The position numbers and the translations under genes were made by a program. From positions 2,987,001 to 3,051,000 of the forward strand of contig NZ_CATKVU010000006.1 in assembly GCF_949820605.1 (NCBI RefSeq): a stretch of DNA of 64,000 nucleotides. Reading direction: 5' to 3'. The notes under the pieces are model-generated. The model was not told the DNA's origin. It made no database searches and saw only the letters and a program-made list of their open reading frames with translations. The DNA comes from Segatella copri. Lineage in GTDB: Bacteria > Bacteroidota > Bacteroidia > Bacteroidales > Bacteroidaceae. Below, in pieces: positions 63,768 through 64,000 of the stretch. Position 1 is the first letter of the stretch, and each line of letters opens with the position of its first letter.

Positions 63768-63948
63768 TTCGCAGTTCCTTTCTTAAATTTCTTTCTCAGG
63801 CTTTTCCGATAGCTGTCTGACTAGAACAGCCCACTGTTCTCATAGCGGCTAGTTGGCTGTCTGTGGTTCGCCAGTTGGCTGTTTGCCGATAACAGCCTCT
63901 CAATCTTTCGAAGAAAAAATTATTTATCCAACTTAAAAAATAAAGAAC
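63768..63948. other. Intergenic stretch with GTTGGCTGT repeats
   Basis: After the repeat comes a region with three direct copies of a CTAGTTGGCTGT/CAGTTGGCTGT-like unit (about 63851-63881) and small palindromes (GAACAGCCCACTGTTC at 63822-63837, GGCTGTTTGCCGATAACAGCC around 63870-63896). No gene is seen before the ATG at 63949. Confidence 0.5.
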
Positions 63949-64000
63949 ATGAACAATATTTCAATCCATTCCATTGATACGGTATGTCTCAAGGAGGCGT
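63949..64000 (+). CDS. Start of a gene running off the window
   Basis: ATG at 63949 opens a frame MNNISIHSIDTVCLKEA that is cut by the window end. It may be the VirE_N or primase partner of the VirE-type ATPase, but 17 residues are too few to tell. Confidence 0.45.
   Translation, partial: MNNISIHSIDTVCLKEA

Overview
The window reads as a chromosomal segment of a Bacteroidales bacterium, most likely Prevotella/Segatella (copri-like). The evidence is the protein families (IspG of the long form, PorZ, DUF3108, DUF4254 next to a GT9 transferase, LytTR two-component pair, VirE-type ATPase), the recurrent TAnnTTTG -7 promoter motif typical of Bacteroidetes, the lack of clear Shine-Dalgarno sites, and the dense IS1182, IS256 and IS1380 content. 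No rRNA, tRNA or CRISPR array was seen.

Layout. 1-15.5 kb is a core region: the end of rpoN, a PAP2-like membrane protein, purE, ispG, a response regulator / membrane protein / histidine kinase operon, then on the minus strand acpP-fabF-rnc, a GH3-family gene, an Ig-like lipoprotein and a DUF3108 protein, and on the plus strand DUF4254 with a GT9 glycosyltransferase. 15.5-18.2 kb holds a 22-bp tandem repeat, clustered palindromes, an IS1182-family element and a 600-bp AT-rich gap with six DnaA-box-like 9-mers (candidate oriC), followed by nadA. 19.3-32.8 kb is a surface-polysaccharide region with five glycosyltransferases, two acyltransferase-3 membrane proteins (one fused to a GT-C-like half) and porZ, into which two copies of one IS256-family element have inserted, each with a perfect 8-bp target duplication. 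32.9-38.6 kb returns to core genes: rdgB, a YitT-family protein, leuS and an aldo/keto reductase.

38.6-58 kb is an accessory zone built from AAA-family ATPase genes and their remains. A 2.5-kb block (LRR fragment, 5'-truncated ATPase fragment, complete ATPase with a nuclease-like tail) occurs twice, 8,357 bp apart and nearly identical. A DUF4143 ATPase gene sits between copies of a repeated promoter module. The same zone carries a single ORF that joins an ECF sigma factor, a transmembrane helix and an outer-membrane beta-barrel, followed by a methyltransferase, and a LytTR two-component pair next to an outer-membrane protein and a lipoprotein.

58-64 kb holds two decayed IS1380-family copies in direct orientation that tightly bracket a MATE transporter and an AraC-type regulator (a fossil composite transposon), and a VirE-type ATPase gene enclosed by 107-bp inverted repeats made of ACTCTTCACC-type units; a third, solitary copy of that repeat lies at 38.6 kb. 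The most noteworthy items are the sigma/barrel fusion, the VirE gene with its iteron-like inverted repeats, the candidate replication origin and the ATPase cassettes with shared operator-like repeats.
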